From NCBI RefSeq assembly GCF_000472705.1, contig NZ_AXAE01000037.1, positions 1-51,599 on the forward strand: a stretch of 51,599 bases of DNA, read 5' to 3'. The DNA is from Mesorhizobium erdmanii USDA 3471 (GTDB taxonomy: Bacteria > Pseudomonadota > Alphaproteobacteria > Rhizobiales > Rhizobiaceae). The notes under the pieces were generated by a model. The model worked only from the letters and a program-made list of their open reading frames with translations. It had not been told where the DNA came from and did no database searches. Of the stretch, positions 23,429 to 32,485 are shown piece after piece (position 1 is the first letter of the stretch; each line of letters starts with the position of its first letter). The position numbers and the translations under genes were made by a program.

Positions 23429-25906
23429 ATGTCCCACCTTGCCGTTGCCGATCAGAAGAGCGCGGTCGCAATGGCGCCCGCCATGTCGCTCCGGCAGGAA
23501 ATCGTCGCGCTTTCACAGATCACCAAGAGCTTCGGGCCGACGCTGGCGAACGCCGAGATCGACCTCGCCGTTTCGGCCGGCGAGATTATCGGCCTCGTTG
23601 GCGGCAACGGCGCCGGCAAATCGACGCTGATGCGCATTCTCTGCGGCGCCATGTGGCCGACGCTGGGCTCGATCTCCTTCGCCGGCCAGACGATAGGCTT
23701 CGTAACTTACGACACGGCGGAAGCGCAACGGCGCGGCATCCGCATGGTGCACCAGGAACTGTCCCTGTGCACCAACCTGTCCGTCGCCGAGAACTTCTTC
23801 CTCGAAACGCCGGCGGACGCGGCGAGCCGGCCGGGCTGGCGTAGGCTTTACAGAACCCGCGCGCGCTCGGCGCTGGATGCCGTCTTTCCCGGCAACGGCA
23901 TCGATGTGGATGCCGACGTCGGCCATCTGTCCATCGCTGAACGGCAGATGGTCGAGATCGCGCGCGCCGCCGCCACGCCGGGCGTCAGGCTCATCGTTCT
24001 CGACGAGCCGACCTCCTCGCTCGATCTGGATCGCTCCAAGCAGTTGCGGGCCTTCATCCGCGAGCGAGCCAAGGCTGGCCTCGCTTTCATCTTCATCAGC
24101 CACAAGCTGAAGGAAATCATCGACATCGCCACGCAGGTGGTGGTGCTGCGCAATGGCCGCACCTCCTGGCGAGGTGACGTCGCGGACACGTCGATCGACC
24201 GCTTGGTGCAGCTCATGGGCGGTGACGCCAATCCGGTCCATCAGCATGGCGCCGCCGTCGCCGGCGCCGGAGATGCCGTGGTCCGGCTGTCCGGAGCGCT
24301 GACATCCGAACTTGGCCGCGACGTCGAGATCGCGCGCGGCGAGATCGTCGGACTGGCGGGGCTCGAGGGCAGCGGCCAGAAAGATCTGCTGCATGCCATT
24401 TTCAAGCCTGGAAAGGATGGGCCCGTCACCCGGACCGGTGAAGCCGGCTTCATCGCCGGCGACCGCCAGAAGGAAGGCGTGTTCCCGCTGTGGAGCGTGC
24501 TGGGCAACATCTCCATCGGCAGCCTTGCGCGTCGTCCGTCGCTGGGCCTGGTCTCGGACCGGCTCAACCGTACGGCCGCGGGCGACGCCGCCGGCCGGCT
24601 GCGGCTCGACGAAAGCCGCTTTGGGTCCAACATTCTGGAGCTGAGCGGCGGCAACCAGCAAAAGGCGCTGGTTGCCCGCGCGCTCGTCGCCGATACGCCG
24701 ATCATCCTGCTCGATGATCCGACGCGCGGCGTCGACATCGCCACCAAGCAGGATTTCTACCGGCTCTGCAACGACATCGCGCGCAGCGGGCGGACCCTCG
24801 TCTGGCACACCACCGAGGATGCCGAACTGCTGGCCTGCGACCGTGTGCTGGTCTTTGCCGGCGGACGGATAGTCAAGGAACTGAGCGGCGAGGCGATCAC
24901 TGAAGCGGCTGTCGTTGGGGCGTCTTTCGTTCATCAAGTCGACAAGCGCGCCGACACGACGCACCGCACGGCCGGCGCGGCGGGGCTTGCCCGCCGGCTG
25001 GTGAACGCTGCCCCCTTCATCGGCCTTGCCGCCGTGCTGGCGGTGATGATCACGGCCAATCCCGCGGTCGCCTCGATCTTCGGCCTCGACCTGCTTTTGA
25101 TGCCGGCGCTGTCGCTGGTGATGGTGACGGCGGCGCAGATGTTCATCGTGGGCGGCAGCGAAATCGACCTCGGCGTCGGCGCCTTCGCCGGCCTGGTCAG
25201 CGTGCTCAGCGCCACGCTGCTATACGATCAGCCGTGGCTTGGGGCGTTGGCGCTGTTGGCGGCGGTGGCTGTGTATGCCGGGCTCGGCGGATTGATCCAG
25301 GCACGCAAGATCCCGGCCATCGTCGTCACGCTCGGCGCCTCCTTCATCTGGGTGGGGCTGGGCTATGCGCTGCAGCCGACGCCAGGTGGCGCCAGCCCTG
25401 AATGGCTTACGGCGCTGTTCGGCTGGTCGCTCGACTTCCTGCCGACATCCATCATCCTCATCGCGGCTGTCGCCCTGGTGGTCTTGACGATCGACAGGTT
25501 GCCACTCGGCGTGGTGCTGCGGGGTTTCGGCAACAATCCGACGGCAATGATCCGCTCGGGCTGGTCGCCAACACGCTACGCGCTGATGCGCTATCTCATC
25601 GCTGGGCTGTTCGCCGCGGCCGCCGGCCTGTCGCTGACGGCGATCAACACGGCGAGCGACATCAATTCCGGCAGTTCGTTCACGCTGCTCAGCGTCGCCG
25701 CCGTGGTGATGGGCGGCTGCTCGCTGCTCGGCGGCGTCGTCTCGCCGGTCGGCGCCATCGCCGGCGCGGTGACGCTGTCGCTGATCGGCGCGCTGCTCGG
25801 CACGCTTAATGTCAGCAGCGACTACAACGCCGCGACGCAAGGCCTGATCCTGATCGCGCTGCTGACGCTGCGCGGCCTGACTGCCGACCGCGGGAGCGAA
25901 CAATGA
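23429..25906 (+). CDS. Fused sugar ABC transporter ATPase-permease
   Basis: An 825-residue fusion. Residues to about 500 are two ATPase units: the first has GGNGAGKST at 58-66, LSIAERQMVEIARA and LIVLDEPTSSLD; the second has the usual degenerate P-loop GLEGSGQKDL, LSGGNQQK from 405 and ILLDDPTRGVD. From about 520 on it is a full RbsC-like permease with VGGSEIDLGVGAFAGLVSVL. In this family ATPase and permease are normally separate. The frame continues without a break and the linker region (THRTAGAAGLARRLVNAAPF) joins them, so this is a true fusion. GGAGGA precedes the ATG at 23429. The partner permease overlaps by 4 bases. Confidence 0.92.
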   Translation: MSHLAVADQKSAVAMAPAMSLRQEIVALSQITKSFGPTLANAEIDLAVSAGEIIGLVGGNGAGKSTLMRILCGAMWPTLGSISFAGQTIGFVTYDTAEAQRRGIRMVHQELSLCTNLSVAENFFLETPADAASRPGWRRLYRTRARSALDAVFPGNGIDVDADVGHLSIAERQMVEIARAAATPGVRLIVLDEPTSSLDLDRSKQLRAFIRERAKAGLAFIFISHKLKEIIDIATQVVVLRNGRTSWRGDVADTSIDRLVQLMGGDANPVHQHGAAVAGAGDAVVRLSGALTSELGRDVEIARGEIVGLAGLEGSGQKDLLHAIFKPGKDGPVTRTGEAGFIAGDRQKEGVFPLWSVLGNISIGSLARRPSLGLVSDRLNRTAAGDAAGRLRLDESRFGSNILELSGGNQQKALVARALVADTPIILLDDPTRGVDIATKQDFYRLCNDIARSGRTLVWHTTEDAELLACDRVLVFAGGRIVKELSGEAITEAAVVGASFVHQVDKRADTTHRTAGAAGLARRLVNAAPFIGLAAVLAVMITANPAVASIFGLDLLLMPALSLVMVTAAQMFIVGGSEIDLGVGAFAGLVSVLSATLLYDQPWLGALALLAAVAVYAGLGGLIQARKIPAIVVTLGASFIWVGLGYALQPTPGGASPEWLTALFGWSLDFLPTSIILIAAVALVVLTIDRLPLGVVLRGFGNNPTAMIRSGWSPTRYALMRYLIAGLFAAAAGLSLTAINTASDINSGSSFTLLSVAAVVMGGCSLLGGVVSPVGAIAGAVTLSLIGALLGTLNVSSDYNAATQGLILIALLTLRGLTADRGSEQ

Positions 25907-26934
25907 ATACGCTGTCCGCCTTCACCATGTGGGCCCAGAAAAACCGCTGGATCTGGGCCGCGATCGGCGTGCTCCTGCTCTGGCTGGTGCTTTCCGTGGT
26001 CACCAATCGCTTCAGCCTCTCCAGCCTGTCGGGCATCATCCTGTCGGCATCGTTCCTGACCGTCGTCGGCATCGGCCAGATGTTCGTCGTCACCACCGGA
26101 CGCGGCAACATCGATCTTTCCGTCGCTTCGGTCATCACACTCAGCGCCTTCGTCGCGCTGCTCACCATCAAGGGGCAGGACGCCAACCTCGCTATAGGTG
26201 TCGTCGCCGCTGTCCTGCTCGGCCTCGCGGTCGGCCTGCTCAATTCGCTGCTCGTCGTCGGCCTCGGCATTCCGGCGATCATCGCGACGCTCGCCACCGG
26301 CTATGTGCTGGCCACCGCGACGCTGCTTTCGAACAAGGCGATCCCCGGCTTCGCCGTCAGCCCGGCGCTGAAAGATCTGGCGACGGGCCGCATCTCGGGT
26401 GTTCCGATCATGGCCATCATCGCCATATCAGGGGTCGCTGCGACCTCCTTCGTGCTGCGCTACACCGTGTTCGGTCAGCTGCTGTCGGCGGTCGGCCAGA
26501 ACCGCGCGGCCGCCAGGCTCGCCGCCATCAACAACGGCCGCGTGATCGCGGCGGCCTTTATCATCTCGTCGGTGCTGGCCTCGCTCGACGGCCTGCTGCT
26601 CGGCGCTTACATCGGCGGCGCCTTCCTCGAAATGGGCCAGCCCTATCTCTTGCAGTCGATCGCCGCCGTGGTGCTCGGCGGCACGCTGATCTTCGGTGGT
26701 TCGGCCACAGCGCTCGGCACTTTGCTCGCCAGCATCCTGCTCATCCTGATCGTGACGACCATGCAGATCATCGGGCTGCCGCCCGGCGCCCAGGACATCG
26801 TCCAGGGTATCGTCGTCATCTTTGTCCTGGCCCTTGCCGGTCGACAGGCATTGACGCGGCGAACCACTGCCGAGCCTGCAGATGGAGCGACGCCGAAGAC
26901 GCAGGCAAAGGCGGCCGCGTCGTTGCCGGAGTGA
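25903..26934 (+). CDS. Sugar ABC transporter permease (RbsC family)
   Basis: A 343-residue inner-membrane permease with eight to ten hydrophobic segments and the hallmark VVTTGRGNIDLSVASVITLS and GQNRAAARLAAINNGRV. It is expected to pair with the permease half of the upstream fusion protein as a heterodimer. Its start overlaps the fusion gene stop (ATGA-type coupling). The C-terminus has a hydrophilic tail (TPKTQAKAAASLPE). It ends 42 bases before the operator-like site at 26977, so the apnO gene has its own promoter. Confidence 0.92.
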   Translation: MNTLSAFTMWAQKNRWIWAAIGVLLLWLVLSVVTNRFSLSSLSGIILSASFLTVVGIGQMFVVTTGRGNIDLSVASVITLSAFVALLTIKGQDANLAIGVVAAVLLGLAVGLLNSLLVVGLGIPAIIATLATGYVLATATLLSNKAIPGFAVSPALKDLATGRISGVPIMAIIAISGVAATSFVLRYTVFGQLLSAVGQNRAAARLAAINNGRVIAAAFIISSVLASLDGLLLGAYIGGAFLEMGQPYLLQSIAAVVLGGTLIFGGSATALGTLLASILLILIVTTMQIIGLPPGAQDIVQGIVVIFVLALAGRQALTRRTTAEPADGATPKTQAKAAASLPE

Positions 26935-26976
26935 CCAGCAGGCCGACAATTCCACTTGCCAAGTTATGGTAGAGTG

Positions 26977-26986
26977 ATCATACCAG
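26977..26986 (-). promoter_or_regulatory. NanR-like operator upstream of apnO
   Basis: ATCATACCAG (minus strand CTGGTATGAT) is the core shared with the sites at 22262, 27940 and 36200. It lies between possible -35 TTATGG (26964) and -10 TATATA (26987), 17 bases apart. Confidence 0.6.
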
Positions 26987-27041
26987 TATATAAGATGACG
27001 ATCGCGCGACGATCACCCAGGGTTCAAGGAGCAAGGGTCAG

Positions 27042-27869
27042 ATGACAACGATTGCACTGTTCGGTGCGGGCGGGAAAATGGGCTACCGCCTGTCGACCAA
27101 TTTTCGCGGATCGGACTACACGATCCGCCATGTCGAGATCAGCGAGGCCGGCAAGGAGCGGCTGAAAACCGGCCTGGGCTTCGATGCGGTCGGCGTCGAT
27201 GAGGCGCTCAACGGTGCTGAGGTCGTGATCCTGGCGGTGCCGGACACACATATCGGCAAGGTCGCCGCCAGCATTGAAAGCAAGCTTTCGCCCGGCACGA
27301 TGGTGATCGTGCTTGACGCGGCGGCCCCGTTCGCCGGCCATCTGCCCGATCGTCCCGACCTTACCTATTTTGTGACCCATCCCTGCCATCCGCCGATCTT
27401 CAACGACGAGACCGACATGGCCGCCAAGAAGGACTTCTTCGGCGGCGTCAAGGCCAAGCAGCATTTCGTCAGCGCCCTGATGCAGGGGCCGGAGGAAGAC
27501 TACGCCAAGGGCGAGAAGATCGCGCAGATCATCTGGGCGCCGGTAATGCGCTCGCACCGCGTCACGGTCGAGCATATGGCGCTGCTGGAGCCCGGCCTTT
27601 CGGAGACAGTGTGCGCTTCGCTGCTCGTCGTCATGAAGGAAGCGCTCGACGAGGTCGTGGCACGCGGCGTCGACCGGCAGGCCGCCCTCGATTTCCTGCT
27701 CGGCCACATGAATGTGCTCGGCGCCGTCATCTTCGGCGAGACCAACGGCGTGTTCTCCGATGCCTGCAACAAGGCCATTGAATTCGGCAAGCCGGTACTG
27801 ATGCGCGATGACTGGAAGCGTGTCTTCGAGCCGGAGGAGATTGCCGCCAGCATCCGTCGCATCACCTGA
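27042..27869 (+). CDS. apnO: D-apionate oxidoisomerase-like dehydrogenase
   Basis: A 275-residue NAD(P)-dependent enzyme of the 6-phosphogluconate-dehydrogenase-like group. It has the nucleotide-binding start TTIALFGAGGKMGYRLS, AEVVILAVPDTHIGKVA and the VTHPCHPPIFND segment, and a helical C-terminal domain. In D-apiose catabolism such a protein, ApnO, converts D-apionate to 3-oxo-isoapionate; the identity rests on family resemblance plus the neighbours apsD, apnL, oiaK and oiaX. It stands alone between two operators (26977 and 27940), with AAGG before the ATG. Confidence 0.78.
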   Translation: MTTIALFGAGGKMGYRLSTNFRGSDYTIRHVEISEAGKERLKTGLGFDAVGVDEALNGAEVVILAVPDTHIGKVAASIESKLSPGTMVIVLDAAAPFAGHLPDRPDLTYFVTHPCHPPIFNDETDMAAKKDFFGGVKAKQHFVSALMQGPEEDYAKGEKIAQIIWAPVMRSHRVTVEHMALLEPGLSETVCASLLVVMKEALDEVVARGVDRQAALDFLLGHMNVLGAVIFGETNGVFSDACNKAIEFGKPVLMRDDWKRVFEPEEIAASIRRIT

Positions 27870-27939
27870 AGCGCGCATTTCCCTCCGCTGCGGTAAGGCG
27901 CACGGTTAGATACAGATCATCTGAATTAGTCGTTGACTC

Positions 27940-27949
27940 ATCATACCAG
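27940..27949 (-). promoter_or_regulatory. NanR-like operator upstream of the second transporter operon
   Basis: ATCATACCAG (minus strand CTGGTATGAT) lies between TTGACT (27933) and TAAGCT (27955), a possible promoter with 16-base spacing. It is about 220 bases before the binding-protein ATG, so a long leader is implied. Confidence 0.6.
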
Positions 27950-28128
27950 TTGGCTAAGCTGCTGACGCACTCGAACTGATCATCCTCCACTAGGAGAGGG
28001 GATTGGAACGAGCGGAGAATGGCGGGGAACGGGCGCGAAAATAAGGTTAGGTCGAAAGCCGGCAAACGGCTTTGCCGATCCAGGCGGCGTTTTGCCCCGC
28101 CCTGTCTGACGATTTCAAAGGAGACAGT

Positions 28129-28148
28129 GGCCTCGACTGGTCGAGGCC
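28129..28148 (+). other. Leader hairpin before the second binding-protein gene
   Basis: GGCCTCGA and TCGAGGCC pair perfectly around CTGG, 24 bases before the ATG and just ahead of the GGGAGG ribosome site. A weaker stem (AAAGCCG/CGGCTTT) lies at 28055-28073. They could stabilise the leader. Confidence 0.45.
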
Positions 28149-28171
28149 CATGTTCTTAACGGGAGGACTTA

Positions 28172-29113
28172 ATGAAACTTACTCGGAGAATGACACTTGC
28201 GGCTTTCGCCGGCGTACTGGCACTGGGCACGGCGGCGCCGGCCTTCGCGGCCGACCTGATCGCGATCATCACCCCCTCGCATGACAATCCGTTCTTCAAG
28301 GCCGAAGCCGTCGGCGCCGAGGCCAAGGCCAAGGAGCTCGGCTACGAGGCCTTGGTGCTGGTGCATGACGACGACGCCAACAAGCAGTCGCAGTTGATCG
28401 ATACCGTGATCGGCCGCGGCGCCAAGGCCATCATCCTCGACAATGCCGGCGCCGACGCCACCGTCGCCGCTGTGCAGAAGGCCAAGGACGCCGGCATCCC
28501 CTCCTTCCTGATCGACCGCGAGATCAATGCCACCGGCGTCGCCGTGGCGCAGATCGTCTCGAACAACTACCAGGGCGCCCAACTCGGCGCGCAGGAATTC
28601 GTCAAGCTGATGGGCGAGAAGGGCAACTTCGTCGAACTGGTCGGCAAGGAATCCGACACCAATGCCGGCATCCGCTCCAAGGGCTATCACGACGTCATCG
28701 ACGACTATCCGGACCTCAAGATGGTGGCGCAGCAGTCGGCCAACTGGAGCCAGACCGAGGCCTATTCCAAGATGGAATCGATCCTCCAGGCCAATCCCGA
28801 TATCAAGGGCGTGATCTCCGGCAACGACACGATGGCAATGGGCGCCTATGCGGCGCTCGCCGCGGCGAACCGCAAGGATGTCATCGTCGTCGGCTTTGAC
28901 GGCTCGAACGACGTGCGCGACTCCATCACATCAGGCGGCATCAAGGCGACAGTGCTGCAGCCGGCCTACGCCCAAGCGCAGATGGCGGTCGAGCAGGCCA
29001 ACGACTTCATCAAGAACAAGAAGTCGCCCGAGAAGGAAAAGCAGCTGATGGACTGCGTGCTCATCAATGGAGACAATGCCGCCAAGCTGGAAACCTTCGC
29101 GCTGAAGAACTGA
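28172..29113 (+). CDS. Sugar ABC transporter periplasmic binding protein
   Basis: A 313-residue ribose-family binding protein. The signal peptide is MKLTRRMTLAAFAGVLALGT, with cleavage after APAFA near residue 27. The mature part has LIAIITPSHDNPFFKAEAVG, and VVGFDGSNDVRDSI in the C-lobe. D-apiose is the likely ligand because the downstream genes run through the transporter directly into apsD and apnL. GGGAGG precedes the ATG. A 14-pair hairpin follows the stop, the same layout as in the first transporter operon. Confidence 0.93.
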   Translation: MKLTRRMTLAAFAGVLALGTAAPAFAADLIAIITPSHDNPFFKAEAVGAEAKAKELGYEALVLVHDDDANKQSQLIDTVIGRGAKAIILDNAGADATVAAVQKAKDAGIPSFLIDREINATGVAVAQIVSNNYQGAQLGAQEFVKLMGEKGNFVELVGKESDTNAGIRSKGYHDVIDDYPDLKMVAQQSANWSQTEAYSKMESILQANPDIKGVISGNDTMAMGAYAALAAANRKDVIVVGFDGSNDVRDSITSGGIKATVLQPAYAQAQMAVEQANDFIKNKKSPEKEKQLMDCVLINGDNAAKLETFALKN

Positions 29114-29131
29114 GCCGGCGCAACGCAAACA

Positions 29132-29162
29132 GCGAGGGGCGAACCTTGGGTTCGTCCCTCGC
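29132..29162 (+). terminator. Attenuator-like hairpin after the second binding-protein gene
   Basis: GCGAGGGGCGAACC pairs with GGTTCGTCCCTCGC across TTG (14 pairs, one G-T). There is no strong T-run after it (CTCCATTTC), so partial termination or mRNA end protection is likely. Confidence 0.75.
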
Positions 29163-29191
29163 CTCCATTTCAATGGGAAGCTTTGACCGCC

Positions 29192-29857
29192 ATGCTCAGT
29201 AAGCCGACCTGGCCGATTAAGGCAACTTGGCCGATCCTCGCGCTGGTCGCCGGCATCGGCCTCAGCGCCTGCAAGATCCTGCCGACACCATCGGCGCAAG
29301 GGGTTGCGGGCAACGCGTCGGGCTTCAACCCGGACAAGATGGTCGAGGAGATCTGGGCCTCGAAGGTCATCCCCTATTTGCAAGAGAAGGCCGGGCCATT
29401 TGCCGAGGTCCATGCGCTGGCGAAGACCGACCAGGCGGCGGCCGGCGCCAAATACGGCAATCCCAAGAAGCAGGCGAATTCGCCATGGACCTTCGCGGTC
29501 CGCTTCGAGGGCAAGATCGTCGCCGCCAACACGCAGTCGCGCGCGGCGACGATGGATATCGACGTCGACGGCGACGGCAAGGCGGATGCGCGCGTGCAGA
29601 TCGGGCCGGCGATGCGTGGAACCGCACTGCGCGACAGCCTCGATTTCGTTCAATTCAACGATTTCACCAACCAGATCGACTTCGCCCAGTTCGGCAAGGC
29701 GTTCAACGCCTATGCCGACAAGACCGTGCTATCCAAGCTGCCGCGCGAAGCGCTGGAGGGCCGCACCGCCAAGGTGCTCGGGGCCTACACGATCGAAGGC
29801 GGCCAGGACCTGCCGTTGGTGACCCCGGCGGAGGCCGAGATCGGGCCCAAGCCATGA
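29192..29857 (+). CDS. DUF2291 lipoprotein
   Basis: A 221-residue predicted lipoprotein. The N-terminus has a hydrophobic stretch and lipobox L-S-A-C near residue 27 (ILALVAGIGLSAC). The mature part (MVEEIWASKVIPYLQEKAG, later ALRDSLDFVQFNDFTNQIDF) matches DUF2291, a family nearly always encoded inside sugar ABC operons of this type. Its function is unknown; an accessory role at the transporter is likely. A TTG three codons upstream is a possible alternative start. The stop overlaps the ATPase start by 4 bases. Confidence 0.88.
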   Translation: MLSKPTWPIKATWPILALVAGIGLSACKILPTPSAQGVAGNASGFNPDKMVEEIWASKVIPYLQEKAGPFAEVHALAKTDQAAAGAKYGNPKKQANSPWTFAVRFEGKIVAANTQSRAATMDIDVDGDGKADARVQIGPAMRGTALRDSLDFVQFNDFTNQIDFAQFGKAFNAYADKTVLSKLPREALEGRTAKVLGAYTIEGGQDLPLVTPAEAEIGPKP

Positions 29858-31422
29858 GCGCGGCGCTTGATCACGACGTCATCCTGAAGCTGGAAGACGT
29901 CTCGAAAGTCTATGCCGGCACCGTCGCGGTCAAGCAGGCCACTTTCGAGGTGCGCAAGGGCGCGGTCAATGTGCTCGTCGGCGAAAACGGTGCCGGCAAA
30001 TCGACACTAATGAAGATCATCGCAGGCGTCGAGCAACCGACGGCCGGGCGCATCATGCTCGACGGCAACGAGGTTTCCTTCTCCTCCTCCGGCGATGCCG
30101 TGGCCCGTGGCATCGGCATGGTGTTCCAGGAGCTGAACCTGTTCGGAAACATGACGGTCGCCGAGAACATTTTCGCCACCCGCGAGATCACCAACCTGTT
30201 TGGCAAGATCGACCGCAAGACGCAGGAACTGCGGGCCGGCGAATTTCTCGATCGGCTCGAAGCCGGTATCCGGCCGGACACGCTGGTTGAGGATTTGCGC
30301 ATTGGCCAGCAGCAGCTGGTCGAGATTGCCAAGGCCGTCTCGCTCGATGCGCGCATCCTGATCATGGACGAGCCGACCTCGGCGCTCAGTGCGGCGGAAG
30401 TCGAGATCCTGTTCAAGGTGATCGCCGACCTCAAGGCGCGGGGGGTGGCGATCGTCTACATCTCGCACCGGCTGGAAGAGCTGATCCGCATCGGTGACTA
30501 CATCACAGTGCTGCGTGATGGCCGCATCACCGGCCAGGAGGAAGTGAAGAACGTCGACACGCAGTGGATAGTGCGGCAGATGATCGGCTCGGACGCCAAG
30601 GATTTCGCCAAGGCCGACGGCCATCAGCCGGGCGAGGAGATCTTCCGCGCCGAGGACATCTGCCTGCCGCGCGTCACCGGCGGGATGGCGGTCGACCATG
30701 TCTCACTGTCGCTGCGCGCCGGCGAGATTTTGGGTATTTACGGCCTGATGGGCGCCGGGCGCAGCGAGCTTTTCGATTGCATCATGGGCCGCCACGGCCA
30801 TGCCAGCGGCGAGATTTTCATCGACGGAAAACATATCATGGAACGCGACACGACGCGGCGCATACGGCGCGGGCTGGCGCTGATTCCGGAAGATCGCCAA
30901 CGCGAGGGATTGGTATCTATCCTATCCGTTGCCAGCAACCTGACGCTGGCCAGCCTGTCGCGCTTCGTGCGCCTGTTCCATATCCGTGGCGGCGCCGAGC
31001 GGCAGGCCGTGACCCAGATGGTGCGGGAGCTCGCGATCAAGGTCGCCGACCCGACGCAGGAAGTCTCATCGCTTTCCGGCGGAAACCAGCAGAAGGTGGT
31101 GATCGGCAAGGCGCTGCTCACCGGGCCGAAGGTGCTTCTGATGGACGAGCCGAGCCGCGGCATCGATGTCGGCGCCAAGGCCGACGTCTTCCGCACCATG
31201 CGCAAGCTGTCGCGCGATGGGCTGGGCATCCTGTTTGCCACCTCCGACCTCGACGAGGTGATGGCGCTGTCCGATCGCATCGCGGTGATGAGCAATGGCA
31301 GGCTGACCGGCATGTTCGACCGCACCGAGGCGAGCGAGGCAGCGATCGTCGCCGCGTCAGCGCTTGGCCATGGACCTGCCCCCGCACACCCTGCCCCGGT
31401 AAATGGAGAGCAAAGCCGATGA
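29854..31422 (+). CDS. Sugar ABC transporter ATPase (RbsA family)
   Basis: A 522-residue protein with two ATPase units. The first has GENGAGKSTLMKII, LRIGQQQLVEIAKA and ILIMDEPTSALS; the second has the degenerate GLMGAGRSEL loop, LSGGNQQKVVIGKAL and LLMDEPSRGIDVG. It powers uptake by the permease encoded next, and start and stop overlaps of 4 bases tie it to both neighbours. Longer open sequence upstream of 29854 in this frame is a shadow of the DUF2291 gene. Unlike the ATPase at 23429, it is not fused to a permease. Confidence 0.94.
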   Translation: MSAALDHDVILKLEDVSKVYAGTVAVKQATFEVRKGAVNVLVGENGAGKSTLMKIIAGVEQPTAGRIMLDGNEVSFSSSGDAVARGIGMVFQELNLFGNMTVAENIFATREITNLFGKIDRKTQELRAGEFLDRLEAGIRPDTLVEDLRIGQQQLVEIAKAVSLDARILIMDEPTSALSAAEVEILFKVIADLKARGVAIVYISHRLEELIRIGDYITVLRDGRITGQEEVKNVDTQWIVRQMIGSDAKDFAKADGHQPGEEIFRAEDICLPRVTGGMAVDHVSLSLRAGEILGIYGLMGAGRSELFDCIMGRHGHASGEIFIDGKHIMERDTTRRIRRGLALIPEDRQREGLVSILSVASNLTLASLSRFVRLFHIRGGAERQAVTQMVRELAIKVADPTQEVSSLSGGNQQKVVIGKALLTGPKVLLMDEPSRGIDVGAKADVFRTMRKLSRDGLGILFATSDLDEVMALSDRIAVMSNGRLTGMFDRTEASEAAIVAASALGHGPAPAHPAPVNGEQSR

Positions 31423-32483
31423 CTGACATTCCAGCCAGGGCGGCTCCCACTACAGCCTCCGGCGGCTCCGCGCTGCTGACGCTGATGAAGCTCAGGACCT
31501 TCATCGCGCTGATCGCGGTGCTGGTGTTCTTCTCCATCGCGGCACCGAACTTCCTTTCGGCGGCGAACCTCATCCTGATGGCCAAGCATGTGGCGCTCAA
31601 CGCCTTCCTCGCCATGGGCATGACCTTCGTCATCATCACCGGCGGCATCGACCTGTCGGTCGGTTCGATCGTCGGCCTGTGCGGCATGGTGGCCGGCTAT
31701 CTCGTGCTCAACGGCATCGACCTGCATGTCGGCTACACCATCTATTTCAACGTGGTGGAGATCGCATTGATCACCCTGGCGGTCGGCATATTGATCGGCG
31801 CCGTCAACGGACTGCTGATCACCAGGCTCAACGTCGCACCCTTCATCGCCACGCTCGGCGTGCTCTATGTGGCGCGCGGCCTGGCGCTGCTGTCATCCGA
31901 CGGCCGCACCTTCCCCAATCTGGTCGGCAAGCCGGAACTCGGCACCACCGGTTTCGGCTTCCTCGGCGCAGGGCGGCTCGCCGGCCTGCCGGTGTCGATC
32001 TGGATCCTGATCGTGGTGGCGCTGGGTGCGGCCTATCTCGCCCGGTACACGCCGCTCGGCCGCCACATCTTCGCCGTCGGCGGCAACGAGCGCGCGGCGC
32101 GCATTTCGGGCGTGCGCGTCAACATGGTCAAGATGTTCGTCTACATGTTCTCCGGCTTCTGCGCAGCTATCGTCGGCCTGATCATCTCGTCGGAACTGAT
32201 GGCATCGCATCCTGCAACGGGCGAAAGTTTCGAACTGAATGCCATCGCCGCGGCGGTGCTTGGCGGCACTTCGATGTCGGGCGGTCGCGGCACTATCGGC
32301 GGCACCATTGTCGGCGCCTTCGTCATCGGCATCCTGTCGGACGGGCTGGTGATGATGGGGGTGAGCTCCTTCTGGCAGATGGTTATCAAGGGTCTGGTGA
32401 TCATCGTCGCCGTCGTCGTCGACCAGGCGCAGCGCCGGCTTCAGCAGCGCGTCACGTTGATGCAGATGGCAAAGGCGGGTTGA
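31419..32483 (+). CDS. Sugar ABC transporter permease (RbsC family)
   Basis: A 354-residue inner-membrane permease with the family signature VIITGGIDLSVGSIVGLCGM and GGNERAARISGVRVNMVK, then AIAAAVLGGTSMSGGRGTIG near the C-terminus. About nine hydrophobic segments are visible. It starts within the ATPase stop (ATGA overlap), with GGAGAG upstream. The apsD start lies 2 bases after its stop, so uptake and first oxidation are made from one mRNA. Confidence 0.93.
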   Translation: MTDIPARAAPTTASGGSALLTLMKLRTFIALIAVLVFFSIAAPNFLSAANLILMAKHVALNAFLAMGMTFVIITGGIDLSVGSIVGLCGMVAGYLVLNGIDLHVGYTIYFNVVEIALITLAVGILIGAVNGLLITRLNVAPFIATLGVLYVARGLALLSSDGRTFPNLVGKPELGTTGFGFLGAGRLAGLPVSIWILIVVALGAAYLARYTPLGRHIFAVGGNERAARISGVRVNMVKMFVYMFSGFCAAIVGLIISSELMASHPATGESFELNAIAAAVLGGTSMSGGRGTIGGTIVGAFVIGILSDGLVMMGVSSFWQMVIKGLVIIVAVVVDQAQRRLQQRVTLMQMAKAG

Positions 32484-32485
32484 TC

